Source: Chondrilla cf. caribensis (lineage: Eukaryota; Porifera; Demospongiae; Chondrillida; Chondrillidae). Taken from it: a DNA stretch of 64,000 bases. A program made the position numbers and the translations under genes. Positions 1 through 35,104 of this stretch are shown one piece after another; the first letter of the stretch is position 1, and each line of letters begins with the position of its first letter. The notes below the pieces were generated by a model, which was not told the DNA's origin, searched no databases, and saw nothing but the letters and a program-made list of their open reading frames with translations. The stretch spans positions 3,866,719-3,930,718 of the forward strand of contig OZ026549.1 of NCBI GenBank assembly GCA_964020155.1, given 5' to 3'.

Positions 1-27
1 AACATGAGTACTATCAGCTTAGACATG

Positions 28-4609
<4,582 letters not shown>

Positions 4610-5914
4610 TTTCACTCGTGAGATAATGAAGGAGAGATCGAGAGACTTAACCGTCGACTTTCCCTTCTTCAAGACGTTACTCCCACCACTTCCGATTCTC
4701 TGTAAACCTACCGTAGATGACCGTATACTCTGGTGAGACCGTGTGCCTTCTTCTCGCGTACGGTACTATTATACCATAGACACTCTAAACTACGTAACCT
4801 TAGAGTGTCTATGATTATACTGACGTGCATACATGTATATATAAAATGTACTTCATGTTATCTACAATGAGTGATTGGATACAAGCAACAATAGAACGAT
4901 ATTCCAGTAAAAGTAACACTCCATGAAGCCACATTGGGTACACAACCAGGCTGTATTCCTGTGGAGTTCATCTGATGTGTTGTGACATTAAGCCGGCGGT
5001 GACCTGTACTTGAGGTCTGAAATGCTGTTTAGAAACAACACTCAAGTGATTGAGACATGGCCTGATTACATCATTGTGGTGGAGTGTATGTATACAGTAT
5101 GTATTATACATGTACAAAGTTTCTCATTTGAACTGTCCAAAACATTATTGTTCATTATATTTTTGTTTAACATATTATTGCAATGATTATTGTCTGTGAT
5201 TTTATACCCTGTAATCATTTCATGTACTGATGTATGCCTCACATGTAGATGTAAGTGTAGCTAATGCAAATTATTGTACCACCTGTAGCTATCATCTTAT
5301 CTTTTCATATCTTGCCAGTGCAGCACATACCCACACATCACATTGTTTTGTGTTGTAACATGTTGCCTGTGTCCGAGATCACACACTCATTTAATTTTCA
5401 AACAACACCTTAGTATAGCTATTATTTATAACTTCTTCTTGTAACAACAAAATATTGTTAATAATGGTCTTTCCTCCCCCTTACTTCTCAATTTGAAATA
5501 TGAGTAATCGTCTGTGAGTGCGCGTTTGTATCTATGCATGCGCGTTTTTAGTGCCTGTGCACGGTACTTTCTATTTTGCGGTCGGTCTTACGGTCCATCT
5601 TGTCAGCCATTTGCAAATGATATATGACGTCATGGCATGTGCCCGTGGGCATGAGCGTGACTGTTTTTTATTCTTTTTTTTCTTTCAAAAGTTACCTAAT
5701 GTTACCATACAATTCTTCAAGTCAATATATGTACGTATACCTAGACTAGATCATACTTTTTCCCTTAGCGAGGTTCTGCACAAAGTGCATACCTAGTTAT
5801 AACTAGTAGGGTGTATGGTTAATTATAATTTTAATATTATTATGAACCCCGGTGAACTCGTATAATAAATGTGATTTTCGACTGAAGTCGTATTCAAAGT
5901 GGACTGTTAGTAGA
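4610..5914. other. Intergenic region between divergent ROCO and glycosyltransferase-like genes
   Basis: AT-rich and noncoding on both strands. It must hold the promoters of both divergent genes. A perfect 14-bp inverted repeat with an 11-nt loop lies at 4775-4813. I recognise no TATA box or transposon with confidence. Confidence 0.6.
4775..4813. repeat. Short perfect inverted repeat (hairpin)
   Basis: CATAGACACTCTAA at 4775-4788 is repeated as its reverse complement at 4800-4813 around an 11-nt spacer that contains TACGTA. It lies about 165 bp upstream of the ROCO start codon, so it may be a MITE remnant or a promoter element. Confidence 0.7.
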
Positions 5915-7045
5915 ATGGCTGGTAAATTTTCCGTACCCAAGAAAGTGGTGTTTAGTGTTCTAGCGCTTGCAGTGGTCGTAATTATAGTGGAATCCGGTTA
6001 TTTCACGCCGCCAAATTCAAGTGACTCTATCAGGATGTCCTCTCAGTCTGTTACCACAAAGAAGGATTTTGCATCAACAGAGATACAACTAGTTCCAACC
6101 CACGATCTGTTGTCTCTGGGTACTACCAAGTTAGCGAGAGAACAGCTAGTCCGCTCTAAGACTCCTCCGAGTACTACGAAATCAGCGGCCGCAGAGCATG
6201 TACAACTAGGCCGTTATTCCGTGGTTACTACGAAATCATCAACAGAACAAGTAGTTCATTCTTCTGTCGGTGATAAAAAATCTATTACACCGACGAAATT
6301 TTTGACGCACGTTGTCACTTATCTCCATAGTATAACACTACTCTGTCGCAACATTGAAGAAAGCGAACGTCATAAAATAAATTCCAGTGCCGTTCTCCAG
6401 AGAGCCGATGAAGAGTTATTTGTGCTTCGGAAAAATTTAAATCATCCCCTTGTGAAAAGTGTTCATTTGCTAGCTGAGAACAAAACAGCGCTGGATATTT
6501 TTTTGAGAAATAAAGGACTAGGAAGTTGGTCTGAGAAGATACACATCTACGAGAACGGCAGACAAACAAGAATGAAGGACGTTTTACAATATATCTCTAA
6601 AGAACTGTTGAATGAAACCGTTTTGTATGCGAATGGGGACATTTACCTTGGTAGAGGTTTCGATAGAATAAATGTGATCAAAATGCGGGAGCAGAAGATA
6701 ATGTATGCGTTAACAAGACATCCCTCACCCGAAGGAAAATGTACGCAAGGAGTAGCATGTAATAAACCATACGTGGGATCTCACGATGTATTTGTGATGA
6801 ACCTTGTGGAACCAATCCCTGAGGTTGTCCTCAACGAAATTGACTGTGAATTGGGATTTCCGGGAATTGAAAATCGTCTCATGTGGGCCTTCAAGACATT
6901 TATGAATTTCTGTCTACTTAACCCGTGTTCCATTTTGGAAACATTCCATTATCATTGCTCTAGTTTTCGATCTAATAGATCACGGGTGAATGAGGGTGGG
7001 AAAAGTGCTATTGCATATCCAACCACAAATTTGACTTGTCATTGA
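5915..7045 (+). CDS. Type II membrane glycosyltransferase-like protein, single exon
   Basis: 376 aa from ATG 5915 (MAGKFSVPKKVVF); an in-frame upstream ATG at 5852 is less likely because the basic-plus-hydrophobic signal anchor starts right after 5915. A single transmembrane segment (VLALAVVVIIV) is followed by a Ser/Thr-rich stem (about residues 30-130) with repeated TTKS-like motifs, then a lumenal domain. The lumenal part carries NGDIYLGRGFD, YALTRH, GSHDVFV, a LGFPGIENRLMWA segment, NPC and FHYHCSS. This order matches a poorly characterised glycosyltransferase-like group with NADIYF / ALSRW / DAWIF / PGCDNRIAYEL motifs, where the NxD would bind the nucleotide-sugar metal. Golgi location is inferred. 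There are no introns, unlike its neighbours. AATAAA lies at 7078-7083, 33 nt after the stop. Substrate unknown. Confidence 0.75.
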   Translation: MAGKFSVPKKVVFSVLALAVVVIIVESGYFTPPNSSDSIRMSSQSVTTKKDFASTEIQLVPTHDLLSLGTTKLAREQLVRSKTPPSTTKSAAAEHVQLGRYSVVTTKSSTEQVVHSSVGDKKSITPTKFLTHVVTYLHSITLLCRNIEESERHKINSSAVLQRADEELFVLRKNLNHPLVKSVHLLAENKTALDIFLRNKGLGSWSEKIHIYENGRQTRMKDVLQYISKELLNETVLYANGDIYLGRGFDRINVIKMREQKIMYALTRHPSPEGKCTQGVACNKPYVGSHDVFVMNLVEPIPEVVLNEIDCELGFPGIENRLMWAFKTFMNFCLLNPCSILETFHYHCSSFRSNRSRVNEGGKSAIAYPTTNLTCH

Positions 7046-7077
7046 TGGATTTACTGAAACATCAACTATTATTATAT

Positions 7078-7083
7078 AATAAA
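7078..7083 (+). terminator. Polyadenylation signal AATAAA of the glycosyltransferase-like gene
   Basis: AATAAA 33 nt after the stop codon, in an AT-rich 3' end. Confidence 0.6.
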
Positions 7084-8619
7084 TTAATTTTAAATGCATT
7101 ACGATCATCTTTTAGTTAGTTGAAGGTTCATATTTTATCAATCAATCAATCAATAATTATTTAAGTGCACACACCAGAAGATGCTAGGACATACCAATGG
7201 TCCTACGTAGCACTGTAACATCAATACACATACAACATCAGAACTAACTATTATATACTCCAAGTCGTAGGAAGCATTTAAAAAGTGGTAAGACTGATTC
7301 AGAATTAAAATTATTTTCTGCTTGCTTGGCTAGCAATAACTCACACGAACATACTAGTCTAGACACCGTTTTATGTACTGTATAACAATTGACTAACGAC
7401 ATTCCTCTTACCAAACGCATGCTGGGGCCCGGGGATTGAATAAATGAATGAATAAACAAATATTTTTTATATTAGAAAATTATACTTAAAATATTGATTG
7501 CATCATAAAAGTGCATGTCATTGAATTGTGCTTCAGTTGGTGTTGTGGGATTTGGTAAATTAGATGTAATTGTGTTAATTTTAATATAAACATGTTATTT
7601 TATATACCTTCCAATTATTATTTAACAGTACTGGATTTTGTGTGATTTGTTATGCATTTTTATCAGCTGCTTCATAAATTTACAGTAAACAAGCACAACT
7701 CCAGGTAGGGTCACCAAATTTGTGGACCCTACCCAGGTGGAGTCAACTATTTAGTGACCCTTACATGCCCACCAAACAAAACAATTGAGCATAATTTGTA
7801 ACATTTCAGGACATTGTGCAGACATGAGTCTGTGTTGACTGTAAAGTGGTCAATTGTTGATATGTCCATAATAAGATATCAGCTGGAATTCAGTCAAATT
7901 ATAAGTCAACATGTTATTGGCTTCCTCATTTTGAGCCAGTTTAGGCCAATAACTAGATTCATCACTTGAGAATTGACAAAAACAAGCAATGTTTACTGTT
8001 TCTATCTGATAATGTGATAACACAGCTGCAACTCTGTATAACAGATAAATAATAATTGGACAGCACATAAAATAACCTGTTTATAATTGTGTGTGTAAAG
8101 GCAAATGATATAGCAAAATTTAGTTTGTATATTGCAGAGTCTCAATCCAGAGACCAGAGCACTGCTCAGGTAACGCAGCATACGCCCACCATTCCCATGA
8201 TACCAGATAGCTGACATTAGTTAAGGGACCACCCTTATACTAGAAAGATAATTGTGTACAATGCTAGTTTGAACTTACAAGCTTGACGATAATATTATAC
8301 AACCTCACTTTCCTGTTTATCCTAACCAGCAGTCAAACTCAAGTTTAATAGACTGAACTAAGCTTGTACAACCTTGTGACAACATCAAATGTATCCAAGG
8401 TTGTAGGAAGGTGGTGGACAAGGTAACATTTTCACACAATGAAATTACATGTACTTTAATGAGTTGAACGTAGTTAATGGCAGGTCATTAACAAATCTCA
8501 CCCACAGCACTGGGAAGGAGGGTAGGAGCACCGGGGGCAGGAACAGTGAGAGCTGTGCAAGGTAAGTGTCTATGTGGGGGCAGTGCCCCTACATGCACAT
8601 TAGTTGAGTGGAAGACCAT

Positions 8620-8624
8620 GTGTG

Positions 8625-8709
<85 letters not shown>

Positions 8710-8787
8710 CGTGTCTGTGTGTGTGTGGGTGCGTGTGTTGTGTGTGCGTGTGCGTGTCTGTGTGTGTGTGGGTGCATGTGTTGTGGA

Positions 8788-8877
<90 letters not shown>

Positions 8878-8947
8878 TGTGTGTGTGTGGGTGCGTGTGT
8901 TGTGTGTGCGTGTGTGTGTCTGTGTGTGTGGGTGCATGTGTTGTGGA

Positions 8948-9026
<79 letters not shown>

Positions 9027-9196
9027 GTGTGTCTGTGTGTGTGTGGGTGCGTGTGTTATGGGTGTGTATGTGTGTGTGTGCAATGTTCATGCTAAGTATA
9101 CAATACATGTTTGTGTGCTCTGTGTGTATACATGTATGTATAATAATCGTGCATGCAAGTAGGTGTGTGTCTATGTTTAGTGTTTGCAGAGTAGTA

Positions 9197-9280
<84 letters not shown>
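8620..9280. repeat. Compound (TG)n array with higher-order units
   Basis: TG runs are interrupted by a recurring segment (GTGTCTGTGTGTGTGTGGG... then GTGTTGTGGATGTATG) at about 8711-8785 and again at about 8875-8950, so the array is built from longer amplified units as well as pure TG. Confidence 0.9.
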
Positions 9281-9285
<5 letters not shown>

Positions 9286-9460
9286 GTGTGTCTGTGTGTG
9301 TGTGGGTGCGTGTGTTATGGGTGTGTATGTGTGTGTGTGCAATGTTCATGCTAAGTATACAATACATGTTTGTGTGCTCTGTGTGTATACATGTATGTAT
9401 AATAATCGTGCATGCAAGTAGGTGTGTGTCTATGTTTAGTGTTTGCAGAGTAGTATTTGT
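9021..9460. repeat. 259-bp tandem duplication
   Basis: Sequence starting GCGTGTGTGTGTCTG at 9021 recurs at 9280 with a constant offset of 259 bp; for example CAATGTTCATGC is at 9081 and again at 9340. The roughly 180-bp non-TG portion looks identical in both copies, so the event is recent. A third, diverged copy lies at about 9560-9730 (CATGCTAAGTATA ... GTGTTTAGTGTTTGCAG). Confidence 0.92.
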
Positions 9461-10356
9461 GCATGTGCGCACGTGTGTGTATTCATGCATGTGTGTGTGT
9501 GTGGGTGTGTGTGGGTGTGTGGGTGTGGGTGTGTGTGGGTGTGTTGTGGGTGTGTATGTGGTGTGTGCATGTGCATGCTAAGTATATATTATACATGTTT
9601 GTGTGCTCTGAGTGTATACATGTGAGTAATACTATACAGTATAATATTATTATTATAATCTTGCATGAATGTACTATACATGTGTGTGTCTGTGTTTAGT
9701 GTTTGCAGGGTGCACATGTGCATGTGTGCACGCGTGTGTGTGTATTATGTACATATATTTTCATTATTGTTGGTGTGTAGCTATGCGTGTGGAAATGATT
9801 TTAGTATAATATCTTTTAATGCACATGAAAGTGAAGGCTTAAATTACTGTAGGTATGGTAGAGACCCGTACTACAATGAAGTACATGCATCCTGCAAGCC
9901 ATTTCAAATGTCATACATGTTATATAATTAATTTTATAATTTTGTCTTCATAATGTATATCCCTATTATAGAGTGTATGATCTATAATATAGTATATGCT
10001 ATGAACATCCCATCCTTGGAATCAAAGCTGCATACCATGCACTAGTCCTTAGCTAATATTTATATTTTATGGACTCCTTTGATCAAAGTAGTCTGGATTC
10101 AAGAATCTGAAATTTCTATCAACATTAAATTTTACTATAGCAGTGTACTAATACACCTATAATATTTAATTTATGTATAATAATAATTATTAATCATAAA
10201 ACATACAATGACTCTCCATGAGATAATGTAGCAAAAATGATATACATATTGCAATCAAAAGAATAATTATCTCATTATTAATAAACATCAACTGCATTGT
10301 ACATTAAACCTTTACAAGGCTGGTGTTCAATTGACACTGATCGGACCACTGTCATC

Positions 10357-25458
<15,102 letters not shown>

Positions 25459-25909
25459 CCTTTGTATTACTGTTTGTGTATTCCTTATTGCTTATATGCA
25501 TTAATAGTTGTACCAGTGTCTAAGTGTTGACCTTGTTGCTGCTTGTTATGTGGTTGAGGTGACCTGTGGGGGAGGGGGGATTGTATCTTGCTGATACGTG
25601 GCATGGACCAACACCGCTGTCATTTCCGTACACATGTAAGTGCATGTTTGCGTCAATGGAAGTGATTAAATGGGTGGGCGAGTTTTGAGAGTCCTTATCA
25701 CATTTTTGTACTCCAAGAACAAACTCAAATCCAGTCCATTATGTGAAGATTGTGGGTCCTGTATACTCACTCACTACTGTGATTAATCAATTTGCTAGCA
25801 CTATAAAGACTATCAGATTTGAATTGGCATGAAAATCGATTGATTATTCAGTTTATCGATTAATTGTTCCAGCACTACACACATTTGTACAGTAATATTA
25901 TATGTGAGC

Positions 25910-26421
25910 GTGCAAGCGAAAAGGGCCCTTAGCCATTGTTATCAAAATGTTCAGAATGTATCAAAACAGCCAAATAATGCAAAATTTTCGGTTTTCGTTT
26001 TATTCGATCAAATTGCTTATACAGTGATAAAGAATAAGTTCTGAGAGCGTCGTGTCGATACGATTCGTAATTTTCGAAAACGAAGCATTTTCGGCAAACA
26101 TTCAAAGTCGCCATTTTAAATTATACGGAGTTATGCGGTTCCATCTTGAATGCGGATTCGCCTTGAATGACGTCATGAATATCCATTGGTCAGTATGCCA
26201 TTACATCTTCAGTATACGGATCCAGTGCCAGAAAACGGAAATGAGCCTGTTATCGGTTATAACGTTGTGCGGAGGGACTCAAACAAAGACCTGTAGCGCA
26301 TAAATAGTCGCTCCTATGATCTAAATGATTGCGCCATCGTCTGCAGAGTGGAATAGGCTATCGAACAATACTAAAAACGCGCATTCGACAAAAAATCGCT
26401 AAGGGCCCTTTTCGCTTGCAC
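25910..26421. mobile_element. 512-bp inverted-repeat element with 24-bp termini
   Basis: GTGCAAGCGAAAAGGGCCCT(TAGC) at 25910-25933 is matched exactly by its reverse complement ending at 26421. The 464-bp interior has no usable ORF and a CpG-richer composition (many CGTAATTTTCG-type words) than the flanks. I could not identify a target-site duplication, so the superfamily is open. It lies between the 3' ends of IK and the unidentified minus-strand gene. Confidence 0.85.
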
Positions 26422-26578
26422 ATACACATATAATAATAATTTACTACATAATATACATGACATTGTGATTATAATTATGTAAACAGTACAATGTCATACT
26501 TTTCAGAGGGCAGCAGTCACAATATGAAGCTACATGTATATAGCATATACGTATTCGTTGTATGCATGTATATTGTTA

Positions 26579-26794
26579 TACCGTATAGTGGGAAATTTTT
26601 GTGGGGCAAAATTTTCGCAAATTTTGCAGTTGCATGGCCTATACATCCATGAAAACGAAATCTGCAAATTAGGCATCAATTTTCGCTGTTCTATTGTGAC
26701 TGTTCCAGCATCCGCAAATATTTTATCTATGAATTTTCTGTCTTGGAGCCATCTGCGAGAATTTTGTCCCGCAAAAATTTCCTGCTATACGGTA
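26579..26794. mobile_element. 216-bp MITE with TACCGTATAG termini
   Basis: Left end TACCGTATAGTGGGAAATTT and right end the reverse complement of TACCGTATAGCAGGAAATTT. The interior has internal complementary 'CGCAAATTTT' words. A second element with similar GGAAATTTTCGC terminal sequence lies at 47576-48070. Confidence 0.85.
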
Positions 26795-27009
26795 TACTGG
26801 TATTATTATTACTTATTATTACTTGTTATTATATACTATATTATACTTATATATACTATATTATACTTATATATGCTATATATACGTATATAAAAATGGT
26901 ATGTTATAATGCTAAACGTGTATCGTAAAATTTCAACAGTGCATGTACATAGAATAAAAAACATTAAAAATTTCTGGATAAAATACATATGAAATTAAAA
27001 AAGAAGAAA

Positions 27010-27015
27010 TTTATT
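27010..27015 (-). terminator. Polyadenylation signal AATAAA of the unidentified minus-strand gene
   Basis: TTTATT on the plus strand, about 100 nt after the proposed stop at 27114. Confidence 0.5.
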
Positions 27016-27113
27016 CATTTAGTAATTATAGCATGCACAGTCATAATAAAACTAGATTCATTAAAGTAGCAGAATTTATATTAAGTGAAATATTGACTAC
27101 AGAATGCTTCAGC

Positions 27114-31361
<4,248 letters not shown>

Positions 31362-32711
31362 CTGGTGGTTTGGGGGGAAGGTGCAACATATTTACTGTTT
31401 GGTGGAGAGTAAATATCACAAACACCTTACCTCACTATCAAGTACACAAAGTTCTCCCCCAGCAGATAATGAATATTGTTGAGTTCAGTACAAATAATGA
31501 GGCTTTGTCACTGCATTCATTGAGTGTCTGTAGTCAATAATTACCACCTAACCTTCCTGAATTGCACTGTATCAACAATATGATACAGAATTACCAAGCA
31601 AAACTGTATTTGCCAGAGTCCCAAAACAGATCTACATAAGATGGTATGAAGGAAATTCCTGACTAGTTAACAGTTATAAACTGCATTGAACGTGATAATA
31701 TCTTTCGAAAGAAGAGATGATGTTATGTTGTCACTCTTAAGGATCAAATTTGTAGAGAACACAAAGGCCGTGATATAAAAACAGGTGGTTTCCATGACAA
31801 CATCTAAAATGGCTGCTACAAAACTTTCACAAGGCAAGCCCTTCGATATCCTATGCCACATAAGGCAGGACCACTTGCTGTGCTTCATTGTTTGCGGAGT
31901 ATACGTACTGGTGGATCTGGTGTACAGGGACAGTGTTATGTAACATTCCACAGGATGTAAATTAGGGGCACTCAATGCCAAACAGTTACTCATGGTCACC
32001 CAACCACACTTATCTTGCATACCAATAAACACACACCAGTATGACAAGGAAAAGGTGTGAATAAACAGTCATTGTTATCAATACAAAGCTTTCTTTGTCA
32101 TGCAACGAATATGTACACAGATACATCAATGTAGTGGAGATCAAGAGCTATTATGGATATAAACAGTATAAATAGCAGCCTTAATGTATATCATCAATCA
32201 GATTCATGCAGAATTTGCATGCCACTATAGAGGTGTGAATCGAATGATGCTGAAATTATAATAATAATAATATTAAGCATCCCTGTTTGCCATATGCACA
32301 TTGGATACATACTGTATACATAATGCACTTTCACGTACAGCTATATATATTATATTAATATTATTATATAATAATGCTGTACTTATATATACTCAAATAT
32401 AATATCTGATCTTTAGTTAATTATTCCACATATATGCCTGGCATATTATATATCAGCTTATTATACATGGTACGCAGTAGTAGCAGTAGTGCTATAGCAG
32501 GTCCATCCTCTCGCGATCAAGCACAGTTTCGAATTCAGCACTTTCAAAATCATCAAGCAGATCTTAAGTCTCAAAATACACAATCACAGTCCATATCCAT
32601 GGCCATAATACTACCTATAAAACACTATGTACACAATAGTTGAATGTATGCACAGTGTATGCAGGATATCTTCTTGCATAAACTCATAGGAAACTATTCA
32701 AACTCTGATTC
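31362..32711. other. Interval between the unidentified gene and the TDRD3 stop
   Basis: It contains minus-strand open stretches (for example 31667-32047) and splice-like signals, but nothing I can link in phase. The first exons of the unidentified gene and the TDRD3 3' UTR should lie here. A minus-strand segment near 32506-32575 could encode DDFESAEFETVLDRERMDLL and might be an alternative terminal exon of TDRD3. Confidence 0.4.
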
Positions 32712-35035
32712 TCATTTGCCGGCAGGTACACTTGAGCTGACGTCCACTCTCTTAGCTGTGAAGGGTACACCTTTCCTTTGCAGCTCATTTTGAGGTCTGC
32801 TCTGGCTGTTGAACTGGGGCTGGGTTACTGGCTCCCTAGGTGCCTTCTTTACTTGCGGACTGCGATCACTCGGCTCGGTGTGTTTGGTTGGAACATCTTT
32901 CCTTCCACCAGAATGCACCCTCTGCTGTGACTGTCTGTATTTCTGCGTGGGTTCTGACGCGTTGTGTCTATTACCTTCAGAATGCACCCTATGCTGTGAC
33001 TGTCTGTATTTCTGCGTGGATTCTGACGCGCTGTGTCTATTACCTTCAGAATGCACCCTATGCTGTGACTGTCCGTATTTCTGCATGGGTTCTGACGCGC
33101 TGTGTCTATTACCTTCAGAATGCACCCTCTGCTGTGACTGTCCGTATTTCTGCATGGGTTCTGACGCGCTGTGTCTATTACCTTCAGAATGCACCCTCTG
33201 CTGTGACTGTCTGTATTTCTGCATGGGTTCTGACGCGCTGTGTCTATTACCTTCAGAATGCACCCTCTGCTGTGACTGTCCGTATTTCTGCATGGGTTCT
33301 GACGCGCTGTGTCTATTACCTTCAGAATGCACCCTCTGCTGTGACTGTCCGTATTTCTGCGTGGATTCTGTTGTGCTGTATCGACTACCTTTGGAATCAC
33401 ACACAGGTTGAGATTGAGCTTTATCAGAAGAATGTGAAGATTTGGGTGCAGATTCACGAATATTTCCAATACTTGCAGACTGTAGAGCACTCGAAAAGAC
33501 TTGATTTCTCTGGAACTCCCTCCTGGGTGCACTAGTTTGTGGTCTCGCAGTTGCTGTGCTCTGACTACCTCTGTCCTGACTCCTGTCTGTCCTGGCTGAG
33601 CTGCCCTCACGACCATCAACATTGGGGTTCTGCGTGTTGGACCGTTTGTCTTCTTTCCACGTGTGATGACCATATCCTTGGCGTTGGTGGTGCTGCTTTC
33701 CACTGTCTGTACCACCACCACCCTGGGAGCCATGAATCCCTGGATTGATGGGAGGTTTGTTGTCTACAAGTGTTTTTGAGGACTTACTCGCTGTAAAATT
33801 ATTAGGGTAGTCTGTTCTTTTATCGTGATTCTCCTTATTTTGCACTTCTCGGGAAGTCTTGTTGGCACTTTGACCTCCATCTCTCCTCACAGGATGGTCT
33901 GTGTGACTGACCTTCCGCGTAGAGAACCCAATGTTGCTTGCGTTTTTTCGAGATTTTTTGACTGATGAGAATGGTATAAACGGGGGAGGTCCCACACCTG
34001 CCTCTGCAGCTGTCACCTTCTTATCAATACCAGATGCCTGCAAGTAAGCCCAGAAGAAGGTGAGGTGAATACATTGATACACATGTACATATGTAGTCAC
34101 TGTGGAGATTTGAGACTGGGCTACAGGATAAGCATACAATAAAGATGGATTGAGAAATAGATTGGTGTGGTTAGGCAATACATCAACAAACTTATGCAAT
34201 AGTTATGGATGTACATAGTTATACATAGGTACGGATACGTATGTATGCAATTGGTATAACTTGATGAGAATATTATGAGAATAATACAAGAATATGACTA
34301 AGTTGAAAAATAGGTACATAGCATCGAGTGGTCACTTATGCGTCAGTCATGTTTGAGAATGGCACATTCACGCACCAAATTGAATTGAACTCACTTTTCC
34401 CTTTTTGTTCATCGTCTCCACCTCTCCTCCAAGGATGGTTATAGCCCCTGTGATGGAACGTGAAGAGTGTTGTCAGTGGCAAACCATGTTCATACATGAA
34501 ATACATGCAGTTATGATGGCACATACATACATAAGCAAGAAGGAATCAGACTATTACAGATGATATATACAGTGAATTCTTGTTAATCTGCCACTGCTTT
34601 AGATATCTGCCAAACCTGTTAATCCACCACAATTTCCCAGTACACTACCAATATAATGTACAAATACCAATGAATATCCAGTTAATCCGTCAAACTCGTC
34701 AATCCACCATAATCTTTGAAAATAAATTGCAGCAAATTAACGAGATTTCACTGTATATATGACCTGAGTTTGTGCATATATACTTACCAGACTGCATTCA
34801 GGGTGTATGTACATACATATGTACACATAGCCTGAATAAATCCAATGTATGTACAATAATTCTCAATCAATACAAAGAATGTGGAGGAATGTAATGGAAG
34901 AAATCCACTTCAAAAGAATTGTTACAAGGTAGAGGTGTATTACATGATTTATGTATGTATGTACATGCCATGTTGTCCACACACACACACACACACACTC
35001 ACACACACACACACGCGCGTGCACACACACATGTT

Positions 35036-35104
<69 letters not shown>

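Larger units (their letters stand above)
7084..10356. other. Noncoding interval between the glycosyltransferase-like gene and MLH1
   Basis: No ORF here has protein-like composition; the long frames are His-Thr or Cys-Val translations of TG/CA repeats. It contains the TG array at 8620-9280, the 259-bp duplication and AT-rich sequence. Both flanking genes end here (convergent 3' ends). Confidence 0.7.

Noticed and set aside
8488..9490. Long open frames on both strands giving His-Thr or Cys-Val proteins (also at 1278-1576, 20384-20749, 30642-31301, 40732-41515 and elsewhere)
   Set aside because: They are translations of (CA/TG)n repeats, which have no stop codon in most frames. Composition is purely repeat-driven.
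31430..31480. Minus-strand segment reading like a beta-propeller strand (SLSAGGELCVLDSE) ending at a GTAAGG donor
   Set aside because: Its donor is in phase with the exon at 31312-31361, but no AG acceptor lies between an upstream stop and the segment.
31667..32047. 126-codon minus-strand open frame
   Set aside because: Composition is plausible, but I could not link it in phase to the neighbouring exons and recognise no family. It may hold a 5' exon of the unidentified gene.
32809..33535. Plus-strand frames of 200-231 codons with Cys-rich 23-residue repeats
   Set aside because: They are shadows of the in-frame 69-bp minisatellite in the TDRD3 last exon, which is on the minus strand and continues a conserved gene.
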